Shown here: one piece after another, positions 1-10,554 of the stretch | Layout of the letters: each line of letters starts with the position of its first letter | How positions within the stretch are numbered: position 1 is the first letter of the stretch | NCBI GenBank assembly: GCA_947650285.1 | Contig: CANTFL010000165.1 | Location: 1 to 64,000 of the forward strand | DNA from: Hyaloperonospora brassicae | Lineage: Eukaryota; Oomycota; Peronosporomycetes; Peronosporales; Peronosporaceae | Direction: 5' to 3' | DNA: 64,000 bases | The notes under the pieces: generated by a model | Told to the model about the DNA's origin: nothing | The model's database searches: none | Seen by the model: the letters and a program-made list of their open reading frames with translations, nothing else | Made by a program: the position numbers and the translations under genes

Positions 1-1212
1 GAGGGTCTAGCTGAATAGAGATTGAATTTATCGGGTTTTCTGAGCGACAGGTACAAAAATACACGTGTGTGATAGAGCGAAGGGCGAACGGTGACATGTT
101 GAATTGTATTCTTAACAAATATTGTGATGACATGCACCAACGCTGCACACTATGCAACTAGTGTACGCGTGCAATTGTACGGCCGTGTTCGCCAGAATGT
201 TACGATGCCCTTGCAGTATCGACAACAACCCGGTTAAGCTAGAAATGTATGCTCTTGCGTGGTGGTTACTATCAGTCTCTTTGTTTCGGTCATTCTTCGC
301 TTCTTCTATGATTGACCAGAGCCGGACGCTCAAGTTGACAACAACAACTAGGGAACGTGACACAGTAGGCAGAAAGACAAGAACAGGAAGGCGTATGCTG
401 CGACAATACCTTCGTACGCACATGACACGTCGCAAGAGCAGGAAAGCGTATGCTGCTACACTACCTTCGGACGCGCATGACACGTCACACAAGAGGAGTA
501 ACATTATTGTTTCGGCACTTTTTGCTGCTATTGCTTACCTCCATAACCCCTTCAGTGGTGATGGACAGTAAACCATGTTGCGGTCCATGAGCGTAACAGC
601 TGCCAGCCATGAGGTGACCACAGCTGACAACGAACGCAATAATCGTGCTGGAATTGCAAAAACGGCCAAAGAAAGCTTACTTCGCGGCCAACGCTCAAAC
701 TTATCGATTAGTCAGCTGAGAGGATGCATGTTTGCCTGCGTCAACAACAATGCATATAAAAAGCGGCGTTGTAGAAGATTTATCTTTCCTGATCAGAGGC
801 AAGCCTAATTTTAAATTACCCTGCTACTGTAGTTATCAGTGGTAGATATGCCATTCAATTAAAATCTCTTTCTAAGACAGTCACGTGTACCAACCAGTAT
901 AATGAACGTGGCTACGTGTACTAATCAGTAGAACATACGTTGCTGCTGTGATTGCTGTGGCTGCTGTGACACATAATGCCAAGTCGAATTTGGGGTGTCT
1001 ATTTCGAGCGCTACGTCGGCTATGGAAGCGATTTAGAGGTTCGCGGTCGTCTTGCCTACAGTCTTTCGATTGACACAGAAGTAGTAAATTATAATAGATT
1101 TGAAGTTATCAAGGTCCTTAGTTCACACGACACTCATGCTAATCTAAGCCTACCGTATATGAACCGACGAAGCAAGTTTTAAGAATTAATTCACTAACTG
1201 TCTCTACCATCG
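1..1212. other. Gene-poor left edge
   Basis: I found no gene here that I can support. Reading frames on both strands are short, overlap one another and show no recognisable family. The stretch contains one imperfect 55-bp tandem duplication, listed separately, and AT-rich sequence between about 800 and 1200. It could hold the 3' untranslated region of the minus-strand effector gene to its right. Confidence 0.5.
384..493. repeat. Imperfect 55-bp tandem duplication
   Basis: Two adjacent copies start at about 384 and 439 and share the elements GCGTATGCTGC, ACCTTCG and CATGACACGTC at the same spacing, with scattered substitutions. The period of 55 is not a multiple of three, so it is unlikely to be a protein repeat. 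Confidence 0.7.
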
Positions 1213-2229
1213 CTAAGCGTCGCTCAACTCAGCGCCACCTTCCTTCGCCGGACCCGCATTTTTAAGTGCATTCTCCCGTCTCAGAACTTCTCCGTATGCT
1301 TTTTCTTGAGCGCGACCTTTTTTATCCACACCGAAAGACGAAAAAGTTTCAATAAACTTCTTCATCGTCTCTTTGTTCTCAGGGGTCAATTTCTCTCCAT
1401 CCTTGAAGAAAAGGGTGTATGCTTGGTCTTGAGTGAGTGCTGCTGAATTTTTGTCTGTTTGTTGACAACGCTTGACGTACCTGAACCACTCAAATACAAG
1501 ATCCTGATGAAAAAGCAAATCTTTCGAACCCAGACCGAGTAGCTCAAAAACCTTCTCGGGTTTCAGTTCCAGCTTCTCCCACGACCCTTCCATGCTCACA
1601 TAGTTCATCAAATTTTGATGCGATAGCTTGCGGTGTAGTTGTACTGCGTGATCTTTCATCCCCTCCACTTCATAAAGCTTCACGAATAGGCTCACCGCTT
1701 TCGGGGGTGTGGTAGACTCCCGCAAGATTGCGACAATCTGTGTGTCATCAATGTGCAAGTCAGGTCGATGCGCTTGATCAGCATTACGGCGCACAAAATC
1801 CGCAAAACGTTCCACCTCTGGAGCTCCGCCGCTCTTGTCAAAACTGGAAATCTGTAAGGCCCATTCCTGAGCCTGCTCGTTCACGTCCAGTGCATTCCTG
1901 ACGAAAGTTTCCCCTTCTACCAATTTTGTCATCGTCCCCGCTGCCTCCTCCAACATCTCCTCCTTCCCCCGCTCCTCGGGATCGACTTTCGTGACGCGGG
2001 AAGTCACGTTAACCACTGTGTCCTTCGACCTGGATGGACTGCCAGCAACCGACGCGGTCCTGCCGTGGCCCAATGGGGCATGGGGAAGCGCAATGACGGG
2101 GGTCGGCTCGGCCTCGTCGAGGCGTGCGACATTCGCATTACGGGCAGAAGAGCTTGTCGGTTTGCCGTCGATTGGCAAGCCTTTAAGAAGGGTGCCAAAG
2201 GCCGCAAGCAAAAGACAATGACTGCGCAT
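1213..2229 (-). CDS. Secreted WY-domain RXLR-like effector candidate
   Basis: An intronless 338-aa protein. Residues 1-19 look like a signal peptide: MRSH, then a hydrophobic core CLLLAAFGTLL. A DPEER motif at residues 83-87 sits where oomycete host-targeted effectors carry dEER, but no clear RXLR precedes it; RVTK at 78-81 is only a weak match. Residues about 215-255 fit the WY helical fold: W217, then PEKVFELLGLG, then an F-x-x-W-x-x-YV block ending at Y251. WY effectors of Peronosporales are delivered into plant cells and bind varied host proteins; the target here cannot be told. The start is the first ATG of the frame and gives the signal peptide directly. It lies next to duplicated DNA in a gene-poor tract, the usual setting for effector genes. 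It could instead be a secreted protein without a host role. Confidence 0.72.
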   Translation of the reverse strand: MRSHCLLLAAFGTLLKGLPIDGKPTSSSARNANVARLDEAEPTPVIALPHAPLGHGRTASVAGSPSRSKDTVVNVTSRVTKVDPEERGKEEMLEEAAGTMTKLVEGETFVRNALDVNEQAQEWALQISSFDKSGGAPEVERFADFVRRNADQAHRPDLHIDDTQIVAILRESTTPPKAVSLFVKLYEVEGMKDHAVQLHRKLSHQNLMNYVSMEGSWEKLELKPEKVFELLGLGSKDLLFHQDLVFEWFRYVKRCQQTDKNSAALTQDQAYTLFFKDGEKLTPENKETMKKFIETFSSFGVDKKGRAQEKAYGEVLRRENALKNAGPAKEGGAELSDA

Positions 2230-5200
2230 ATCAACGTGTGGGTTGTTGCCGGCAGATTGCAGAGTGAGGAACAGGTCTGCAGATTTTATCTGATGACAGC
2301 GTTTTTACGTTTTCACTTCTGATTTTCCGACAAGTACGGGACCTGATTTTTGCAGATGTCCTGCAGATCTGATCACGTGGGTCGCCATCAGGCGTCAATG
2401 CGTTCGTGCATGGACTCCTGCCGAGCGTACGTCCACCATATAGCTGCAGTTCACAGAACGGCCACTGCGCTGCTTCTTCCCTCATTGACGGGAACACCTG
2501 GTCGTAGAATATTCCCAACGCCTGCATCAATCAAACGTCCAGCTGCCTGATGGCTTTTCTATTGCTGACAATGTCGCTTACAGCAAGCTGATTCTCAAAG
2601 AGGCTCTCGGCATCGGGTGGACACGAGGCGTCAATGCGTTCGTGCATGGACTCCTGCCGAGCGTACGTCCACCATACAGCTGCAGCTCACAGAACGGCCA
2701 CTGCGCTGCTTCTTCCCTCATTGACGGGAACACCTGGTCGTAGAATATTCCCACGCCTGCATCAATCAAACGTCCAGCTGCCTGATGGCTTTTCTATTGC
2801 TGACAATGTCGCTTACAGCAAGCTGATTATCAAAGAGGTCCTCGGCGTTTGGGAAGCTATATCTCGGGGTGAACCGTTTCATGTATCAAGTGAAGGGACA
2901 AGGAAAGATATACTTTGGGGGAGCGTGTTAGATGACGTTAGCACTAAAGGCAAGATAATGTCTTACACATACTGACAAAGGAAGATACGTTGAAATGCGT
3001 GATTAAAAAAATACGAGCGTTCTTTTAGACAAGGTAAAAATGCACCACACGAAAAGAAAAAGTTCTATATCTAATCCCTAAAATAATTCAGACACCTCAA
3101 CGTGGGGAGAGCAAGAGGTATTCATGTGCGTCTGCTTGACAGTTTGAAGTGCACTCAAATGACTGGAGCCGACGAGCTTCCCTCGAAATCACGATTTGGA
3201 ACAGGGATTAAAGCGTGGGGTCTCAGAAGAGACGAATGATGAGGTATAGGCGCTTACAACCGACCTGCCCAAGCCAGGTTTGAGCCGATTCATAAGCGCT
3301 CTCAGTGCGACGTTGCCCGATGCAGCTGAAAGATGGCCGAAGCGATTATTTGGAGGCTAAGTTCCATGGAGCGACAGCTGAAGCGGCCGACTCGACGTAT
3401 ACGATACTCACCACTAACATTTGACTCCATGTTAATTATAGATATGCATCAAGCTTACCCCTCACGTCACGCGCCAGAATCAATTGTTGCAATTGTGACC
3501 ACGATTGATGATTAGACAACAAGTGTTGATTGGCTCTAGGGAAAAGGTAGCAAAGTTTGGTGTGGATCTTTCTTCCCACTTTCATCGCCAACAAGTTCTT
3601 GCGGTATGCAGCACGCAAGTGCGCAGCTGCCAAGGAGGTGGCATGTATTCGAAGAGCATGATAATTAGTATCCTGATGCTGGTGCATCTCTCAGTCTGCA
3701 GCGTTGAAAGCTGCAGATCCACGTAATGATGCACAACGTGAAGATGACGATCTCGCCATTGCGTTCGGGCGAGTCGAAAGATGCATCCGGATTGTGTTCA
3801 CTACCTGTCGTGTACAAAACCTAATCTTGCATCACCCATTACACTCCAAATGTCAAAATTAAGTCCTTTCACCTCCATATAGGCATGCTGGATAAAAAAA
3901 GACAACTCACACCTACCGCTGGACGCAGGAGAAGCTGGTGCCGTTGTCCATGGGCGATTGCATGTTTATGCAGCAAAGCGCATCCAAACAACAAAAAGAA
4001 AGTAAAGGTGAGACTCGCGCAGCTTGGCTCGCTTGTGCACACAGCTGCGAGTACGGGATTTGCCGTGGATTTACGACAAAAGGATCATGCCAGTGGAAAC
4101 GTCATTGAAGACATTAACTTGTTCTTGTAGCGCACTTGTACAACCTCTTGCCAACAACCGGGACGAGTGTGAAAACACGCACAGGTCGGTGAGGAGTGTG
4201 GCGACTATGATAACAGATACATGCGTTAACTTACTTGATGAGTATCATGTTGATGATTCGTATGGAAAGTGTTCCCTGCTCCCACTCAACCTATATCAAT
4301 AATATAGCGCATGAGCTTTGCACTTTGCTGCGGCTATAAACTCGGCAAACAGTTGCACAACACACACACACACACAGAACAACCTTGATGTCTGCATTCG
4401 TTTGTGAGCGGGAGATATTGCATTGTTGTGCTACATGTACGCAACTGTTGCAGAAAGCGGTAACACGAGTGTACTAAGGTGCATAACTTACATACGTGGT
4501 ACCATGTCAAGGGGTGACAATATCGTGGGAAGAACTGGATAATGGGGATCGTGTGTCTACTAATGGGGTGTGTAGTATGGGTGTGTGCCTAGCAAATAAG
4601 TGTGCATATAAATGAGTCGGCCATTTATGACCAAAGCCATCACAGACCTCACGTCGTCTGGATCCGTTCCATACACCCGCTACTGTATACAGCGCTCACT
4701 CTGATGATAGGAAGAGTGACAACAGGTGGATGGTTGAGGAAGCTCGCGACCAGACTCAGCTATTTTGGTGCAGCAGAAAGGGAAAAGTGCGCAGGCGGAT
4801 CGCAACGATGGAATAAAAACCGTTGAAATGGCCGCGCACAAGAAATTGATGACGGCTCACACCGAATCGCTCGCTCTGATGGTTTGTGTATCTCGTGGTT
4901 GGGAACGTGTCTGCTGATGCCATGTCCGACATCATTCAGCATATGCTCATTCCCTCACTCAACCGTAATTCAGTGTCGAGATTATGCAACTTGGAGGAGT
5001 CCATTGCTTCATTCCGACACTAAATGAAGGCGCGCAATCGCCAATCAGGAAGACTGCTCAGCGAGCTGCTCGCGCCACTTCATGGCAACAGGTGTCCCAA
5101 TAGACGTTGCGCGACTTGCCGCCTTCGAGTCCGTGTCCACTCGATTTGTCTGATGCGATACAAGGCCAAGCGGGCGAATCGCAGGCTGCCCGTGTTTCGT

Positions 5201-5817
5201 TTCGACCAGATGGTGCGCGTTGCGGAAGGTTTGATTCGTCGTCAAGAGCGACGTAAACCTCAACGACCGGTTGGGTCTGCGCGCACGCTCTATCCACTGA
5301 CGTGACGCACTGCGTCGTTTGCAACTTCCAGGCGCACACGACTGTCCGAAGTGAAAGGACGATAGGTTGCCACCCCAAGTCTGAACCGAAGGTTTGTTCA
5401 AGCGAGAGGCCCCATTACGGGCATGCGACTGACTCCTTTGAGGGCGCGGCACCTTGCGCGTGTATGTATGTATGTATGTACGTGTGTATGCGCGTGTGCA
5501 GAACCAGGCGAGCTTCGGCCGCCCTGTTCCGCCAAATAGTCAGTCCAACTCAGGCGGCACGCACGACATTGCCGGCCGTGATTGGCCAGAATGTCGATCG
5601 ATCGATCGCCCGCCCGCCTCTGCCTCTGTCCTCACTGCGCTTTGCCATCGCTCGTTGGCCCTGCGATCCTATTTGGCGCGTCGTCCGTCGATCGCCGTCT
5701 GGTTCGCGCAGCCGCAGTGACCGACTTGTTGCCGCGAGCGACGCCACTGACGACCGACCAGCAGCTCCAGTGTGTCTTTTCGGCCGCAAAAAACGCGACC
5801 GCTGCACAGCTCTCGTC
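2230..5817. other. Repeat-rich intergenic region
   Basis: No convincing gene. Positions 2230-2980 hold a tandem duplication and possible transposon remnants, listed separately. Positions 3000-5300 contain only short frames without recognisable motifs, and a short AC run near 4361-4377. From 5460 to about 5495 there is a TGTA microsatellite. The last 300 bases before 5818 are probably promoter and 5' untranslated region of the START-FYVE gene. Confidence 0.5.
2390..2843. repeat. Tandem direct duplication, unit about 236 bp
   Basis: A block beginning GGCGTCAATGCGTTCGTGCA at 2391 recurs at 2627 with only a few substitutions and a one-base length difference. The first copy runs to about 2612 and the second to about 2842. 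Both end in a shared tail reading CAGCAAGCTGATT, followed by CAAAGAGG. The plus-strand frame of the second copy continues past it to 2975 with a fragment reading LPDGFSIADNVAYSKL. That resembles the end of a transposase or other repeat-encoded protein, but I cannot name the family. Confidence 0.85.
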
Positions 5818-7728
5818 ATGTCGACGTCGCTGCCGCTGCCCAATGGGTTCTTCAACACCAGTGCGCGCGTGTCGGAGGACATGCGACGCCAGTACATTGA
5901 GTTTGCCGAGAGCTCCATCCGCAAGGTCTTTGCCCTGAGCGACTGCCACAAGAACAGCTGGATCCCCACGCGCGAGAAGAAGGGGGTCGCGATCTACCGC
6001 AACTTTGGGCAGATTAGGGGCCCCGAGGCCTACAAGTCAAACGTGGCCGAAGTGGGCTGCAAGGGCCACCTCACGGCGTCGCTGGATCAAGTCGGCCGCG
6101 CGTACGCCGCGCACAACGACGCGCTGTTTCGGCGCCTCATGAAGAAACTCAACCCAGCGGTCATGGACGCTGCTGTGCTGTTTACGGTCGTGCCCCGCAC
6201 GCCACTCACGCCGTTTCGGTACATTGGCATCAAGTGGTTTGCAGTCAAGACGCCGACGCCCATTGTCTCGCACCGCGACTACTGCTGCCTCGAGGTGCAA
6301 GACAAGATCGTCGACTCGTTTGGCAACGAAATGTACGTGCGCATCCTCAATTCGATTGAGATCAACGAGTGCCCGTCGCTCGAGAACTCGCGGGGCCTCG
6401 TGCGGGCCAAGATACTCGCGGGGTACATGTACCGCACGGACCGCGCCGAGCCCAACGTGGTGCGCGTGCACCACGTCGCGCGGTTCGATCCCGGCGGGTA
6501 CTTTCCTGCCCAGTGGGCGTTCAAGACGGCCGAGTCGCAGCTCGTGAGCAGCATCGTGCAGATCCGGCGCATCGTCGATAAGCAGCAGATGAACTCGTGC
6601 ACGTTCGTCGACAAGAAGCAGTGGGTCCCGAACCACGAGCGGCTGCACTGTGCTGTCTGCAGCCGCACGTTCGGCACGTTTCGTCCACGTCACCACTGTC
6701 GAAGCTGTGGCGAAGTCATTTGCGGCAAGTGCAGTGTCTTCAAGTGCGTCGAAGTGCCAGGCACGACGCTCAAGAACGTTCGCATTTGCTCTGTGTGCAA
6801 CATGGGCGTGCAGAAAGTCGCAGGCCAAGACGAAGACGGCAACATGTCGGACACGTCGGCGTCGTCTGTGACGTCGAGCAGCACCGTCGCCCACAATGAA
6901 ATGAACCTCATGGACCTGTACATGGTCAACGGCGGCGGCTCGCGCACGCCGTCGGCGTACTCGGATGCGTCGGCGCAGTCGAACCTCTCGATGCGCTCGA
7001 CGACTTCGACGCGGTCGGTGTACGACCCTCCGCCTGGCCGAGCACACGGCCGCGCGCGCAATGCCCGTGTGCCGGGCGCTTTCTTCAACGAGAGCAACAC
7101 GCCGCGGTCGTACATTGCCAACAACCTCACACCGGGCAGCACGCGCGGGTTCGGCTTTGGCTCGAGGAATTCCACGCCCCGGTCGGGCGCCAACAGCGGC
7201 TCGACGACGCCGTCTGGCGGCATGCGGCCGTCGATCTCTGCTGCCAGTGTCGTGGCGGCTGCCGCCATCACGTCGCAGCGGCTCTCGAGCTACAAACAGC
7301 ACCCGGTGGACATTGGGTACGTGCGAGACTCTGTGACGCGGACGTCGGCGGTGCTGGCGCGCGAACGGCCGGAGGACGGGACGACCGTGTGGCCGCCCGT
7401 CAAGATGCAGCGGCTCGAGACCGAAGAGACGGCCGACGTCGACATGGACGTTGACGCCCACGGGGACATGGAAGTGAAGCGCGCGGCGCCGCCCGCGACG
7501 TGTGGGACGGACGACGAGCGGCCTATGGGGGTACAAGTGCCGAGCGTCGAGCGCATCTCCGAGAGTCCGCTCGAGCAGTCCATGTGCAAGTCGACGACGA
7601 CCGATCGAGCGGCCAGTGCCGGTACGGCTGCGAGCCCCGTCGCCGGTGGTCTGCGGCCGTTCTTCAGCGGGATCCTGTCGCGCGTGCGCGGCGAGTCGGT
7701 GGAGAAGTCCTCGCAGCGGACCGCCTAG
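5818..7728 (+). CDS. START-FYVE lipid-binding protein
   Basis: An intronless 636-aa protein. Residues about 15-260 form a START-like lipid-binding domain, with features such as the PTPIVSHRDYCCLE segment. Residues about 269-330 form a FYVE zinc finger with four CxxC pairs, including RHHCRSCG, which in the family binds phosphatidylinositol 3-phosphate on endosomes. The WxxD element at the finger's start is WVPN, so the aspartate is missing, and the basic patch is RPRHHC rather than RRHHC, so lipid affinity may differ. The rest is a Ser/Thr/Gly/Arg-rich tail. Oomycetes carry large families of such proteins. The frame stays open upstream to 5302, but ATG 5818 is where the sequence becomes family-like. 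A role in membrane trafficking is inferred. Confidence 0.85.
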   Translation: MSTSLPLPNGFFNTSARVSEDMRRQYIEFAESSIRKVFALSDCHKNSWIPTREKKGVAIYRNFGQIRGPEAYKSNVAEVGCKGHLTASLDQVGRAYAAHNDALFRRLMKKLNPAVMDAAVLFTVVPRTPLTPFRYIGIKWFAVKTPTPIVSHRDYCCLEVQDKIVDSFGNEMYVRILNSIEINECPSLENSRGLVRAKILAGYMYRTDRAEPNVVRVHHVARFDPGGYFPAQWAFKTAESQLVSSIVQIRRIVDKQQMNSCTFVDKKQWVPNHERLHCAVCSRTFGTFRPRHHCRSCGEVICGKCSVFKCVEVPGTTLKNVRICSVCNMGVQKVAGQDEDGNMSDTSASSVTSSSTVAHNEMNLMDLYMVNGGGSRTPSAYSDASAQSNLSMRSTTSTRSVYDPPPGRAHGRARNARVPGAFFNESNTPRSYIANNLTPGSTRGFGFGSRNSTPRSGANSGSTTPSGGMRPSISAASVVAAAAITSQRLSSYKQHPVDIGYVRDSVTRTSAVLARERPEDGTTVWPPVKMQRLETEETADVDMDVDAHGDMEVKRAAPPATCGTDDERPMGVQVPSVERISESPLEQSMCKSTTTDRAASAGTAASPVAGGLRPFFSGILSRVRGESVEKSSQRTA

Positions 7729-9877
7729 TGGGGACGGGGAGGGGCGACACTTTGCCCTCGTCAAACAGACCTGCACAACAGCAGCAACAACAGCAGCACA
7801 GCGAGAAACAGCAGCCGAAGCTCAGACTGAGCAGCCACATGTGTACGAGCGAGCGAGCGAGCGAGCGACAGCGGGCGTAGTTGATACGAGGGCGAAGGAC
7901 GTGGGAGTGATGGAAGTGGATGGAGAGGGGATGGCCGAAGGGCGTCCGGTACGGAAAAGTAGACGGAGAACGAAAAGTGCCGTGGATCAGTGTGTCAATA
8001 CAAAAAGCAAGTAAAACGAACTTCAACGTGGCCCAAGCGACTTGCGCAATGTGCGTCCGAGCAACAGCGTCTTGTCTTGGCACCTACGGCCGCCAGTGCG
8101 CGTTCTGGTGGAGAAAGAAGTTGCAGGGGCTTTTTGTAAATAGACGGCGAGTATTGGAGGAGATCCATCCATCGTGCGATTTGTTCGTAGCTTGTGGTAT
8201 ACCCATGAGACGGACTGCGTGACTCTCTATCTATTGGAAACTTGCACAGTACAACGCCATTTTGTGTCTCGGATACGAACGAATTCTCTGACGCGTCATG
8301 TGCCTACCGCGAATGGATTACGTGCTCAGCCAGCGGTGGCACGAGCCGATGTATTCAGCTGGAGATAAAGCCGGCGCGGGTCCTGTCCGCCGACTGACTC
8401 GGGCTCGAACACGTGCGTTGCAGAGCAAACGCCAGAGATTCTCTACTTCTATTTGTTTTGATGGTGCGTCAGTCAGTGAACGACGCTGTCGACCAGTCGG
8501 CCAGTCGGTGGCGGCATCGTGCAACCTGACTGGACATTGGCACTGCAGCACTTTACATGGCGCAGCCTGTGTTCCATGTCAGCGCGTTGCCGAACTTGCA
8601 ACAGGCCAAGTGATCGATGCATACAGTAGCCACGTTCAGCGTTGCTCGTTCAAGCCCAACCGAAGTGCCTCGGCCAGAAATGTGCGCCAACTCACCTGTA
8701 TCTTCACCGCTTGTCACCCGATTGTCGGCGCTCTTTTGTCACAAGTTTTGTGCACGATGAGCTCTCTCTACGTAAACAGCGAGTGAACCCATGCTCTGCT
8801 CCACGAAAGGAGCATTTGACGTGTGACCTTACCAGATTGCAACAATCCGCCTGTATATGCAAAGCAACTGATTGACATCTTACGTGCGCCCGCCACGAGG
8901 GGGGCTCATATATATACATGTGACATGCACGCTGAAGAGGCTGCCAAGCGGTCGGAAAGACTCAAGCATGGCATGGCTTGAATGACAAAGCCATGAACAT
9001 GTGGAGGAAGAGCGCTTCGTTACGACAAACATTTACAGTTGCACGATTGATTCAGCAAGCAACACTCTTACGCTGTAGCAAGTATGGGTGGAGAGGTGGT
9101 ATATGTGGCACCTCCAAGCGGTATGGAGGACATTGTAATAGTCCTATCTCCGTCATGTGTACTCGGTATGTATCTGCGTGCACTCATATCGTATGCTTCT
9201 TCCAGGCGTACATTTCTAATTACATATACGACACGCGCATCTTGCCGCGGCCTTCCATTCTCAGAGTTTGAGGCTAGTCTTAGTCAAAGTTACCATCGAC
9301 ATGGTCGGCGAGTTATGCATTGCAAACACACACATCCATCCTGGCACGCTTCGACTCGCGAAGGATATGACACAACGAACGATAAGAAGCACCCGAGGCG
9401 GCCTAGTCGCAGCTGTTCACTAGGCGGAAATAAGCAAGTAGGCGTAACTACTCGACACGACTCAAGCGCTGAGTTACGTGTACACGAGGTATCACGCCAG
9501 TTGGGGCAATATATGCCATGCAGAGATTACTTCGGCCGGCGGAGACTGTACCTGCAATGGAGCGGCTGAAGCAATGCACGGACGATCCGGGACCGAATAA
9601 TGTAAAACTGCGTTGGAATTAACATATGGAATTTCGAAAAGACGAGAGCAGTGGGGTCTCTCAAGTACGGAGAGAATCCACGTCGTCGACTGCTGCCACC
9701 ACCTGAACGGCAACAATGCCACTCGCCTCGCAAGAAGAAGCAGCGCTGCTGCCACCACGCGAGCTGACATGACACGGCCCCTCCAGATCAAACGAAAGCC
9801 TCCGATCTGCATCACTATGTCACCTGCCGCCAACGACGCACCAACCGCTCCCTTTCACAGCCGTCCGCACCTCGTGC
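7729..9877. other. Intergenic region between START-FYVE and eS30
   Basis: The two flanking genes converge here. The first 300 bases are CAGCAA- and GAGC-rich and probably include the 3' untranslated region of the START-FYVE gene. Frames of up to about 160 codons occur (for example 9084-9569) but show no motif, no coherent splice structure and mixed composition. I support no gene in this stretch. Confidence 0.5.
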
Positions 9878-10277
9878 TTACGCCTTCGCGGCGTTCGAGT
9901 TGGGGCCCAACTTCTTGCCGCCCATGCCCGCAACCACGTTCACAAAGCGGCGGTTGTACTGCCAGCGCTTCTTCGCACGGCCCGTCAACGCCTTCTTCGA
10001 GTCCTCCTGCTTCGGCACCTTGGGGGTCTGGCCCTTCACTTTACCGGCACGTGCCAGCGAGCCGTGGACCTTACCACCACCGCGCAGGCGGAGAGACAGG
10101 TTCAACGTCGCTGCGTTCTCAATCATGCTGTTGCTGCAAGAGAACACACGCCACAAACAATGAGTCAGTACGAGAGGCCCAACGCACGCGCATACTCGAC
10201 ACACACACACGAGTTGGTGCGCGATCCGCAGCTCCTGTGCGTCGCACCTGCGGCGCAGGTCCATTCACGTACCTCAT
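9878..10277 (-). CDS. RPS30: 40S ribosomal protein eS30 with short ubiquitin-like tail remnant
   Basis: Exons 10277-10273 and 10133-9878, joined across a 139-nt GTACGT...CAG intron. The first coding exon is only five bases (ATG AG). The product is 86 aa. The body from [20 protein letters not shown] to the C-terminus is eS30, a small-subunit protein near the decoding centre; the YNRRFVNVV segment is diagnostic. In animals eS30 is released from a fusion with the ubiquitin-like FUBI. Here only about 21 residues precede GKVHG, ending [11 protein letters not shown], which resembles the last strand and Gly-Gly of ubiquitin. The fold itself is absent, so cleavage after Gly-Gly is possible but unproven. 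It is divergent with the lipoyl-like gene across 277 bp. Confidence 0.9.
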
Positions 10278-10554
10278 ACTTGTTACGCTTCCAGGAAATT
10301 CCACACTGCCCAACGAACGGAGCGCAAGCGGCGATTGGTGGGGGCTGCCGAGCGCCGCGACGCAACGGTCCGCTGACCGGTTCGATCTGATTTGACCGGT
10401 CTATTTTGAACGCCATCGCAGCCATAATAAAAGCAGATACAGACCCATCGCTCTATTTATAGTTCGATCAGTGGACGTCTCTATCGCATACAGTCCCGTA
10501 TCTCGCCGCGTTTGTCACCCAACTTCGATTTGGGCAGTACGCCATCACACGAGC
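10278..10554. promoter_or_regulatory. Divergent promoter of eS30 and the lipoyl-like gene
   Basis: A 277-bp interval separates the two start codons. It contains the AT-rich block ATAATAAAAG at about 10424-10433 and TATTTATAG at about 10454-10462, which could help set either transcript start. No experimental or motif-search support is available. Confidence 0.45.

Noticed and set aside
4938..4955. GCTCATTCCCTCAC resembling the oomycete initiator element
   Set aside because: It matches the core only partly and lies almost 900 bases before the nearest start codon, so assignment would be guesswork.
5045..5452. 135-codon minus-strand frame with a retroelement-like look
   Set aside because: No nameable motif; it overlaps another open frame on each strand and lies in probable promoter DNA.
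5302..5817. N-terminal extension of the START-FYVE frame
   Set aside because: It translates a TGTA microsatellite and low-complexity Arg/Ser sequence, and the family-like region starts after ATG 5818.
6037..7776. 579-codon minus-strand open frame
   Set aside because: It mirrors the START-FYVE gene; its Arg/Ala/His-rich translation is the usual antisense shadow of a GC3-rich gene.
9084..9569. 161-codon plus-strand open frame
   Set aside because: No domain, no signal peptide, and codon choice unlike the neighbouring genes.
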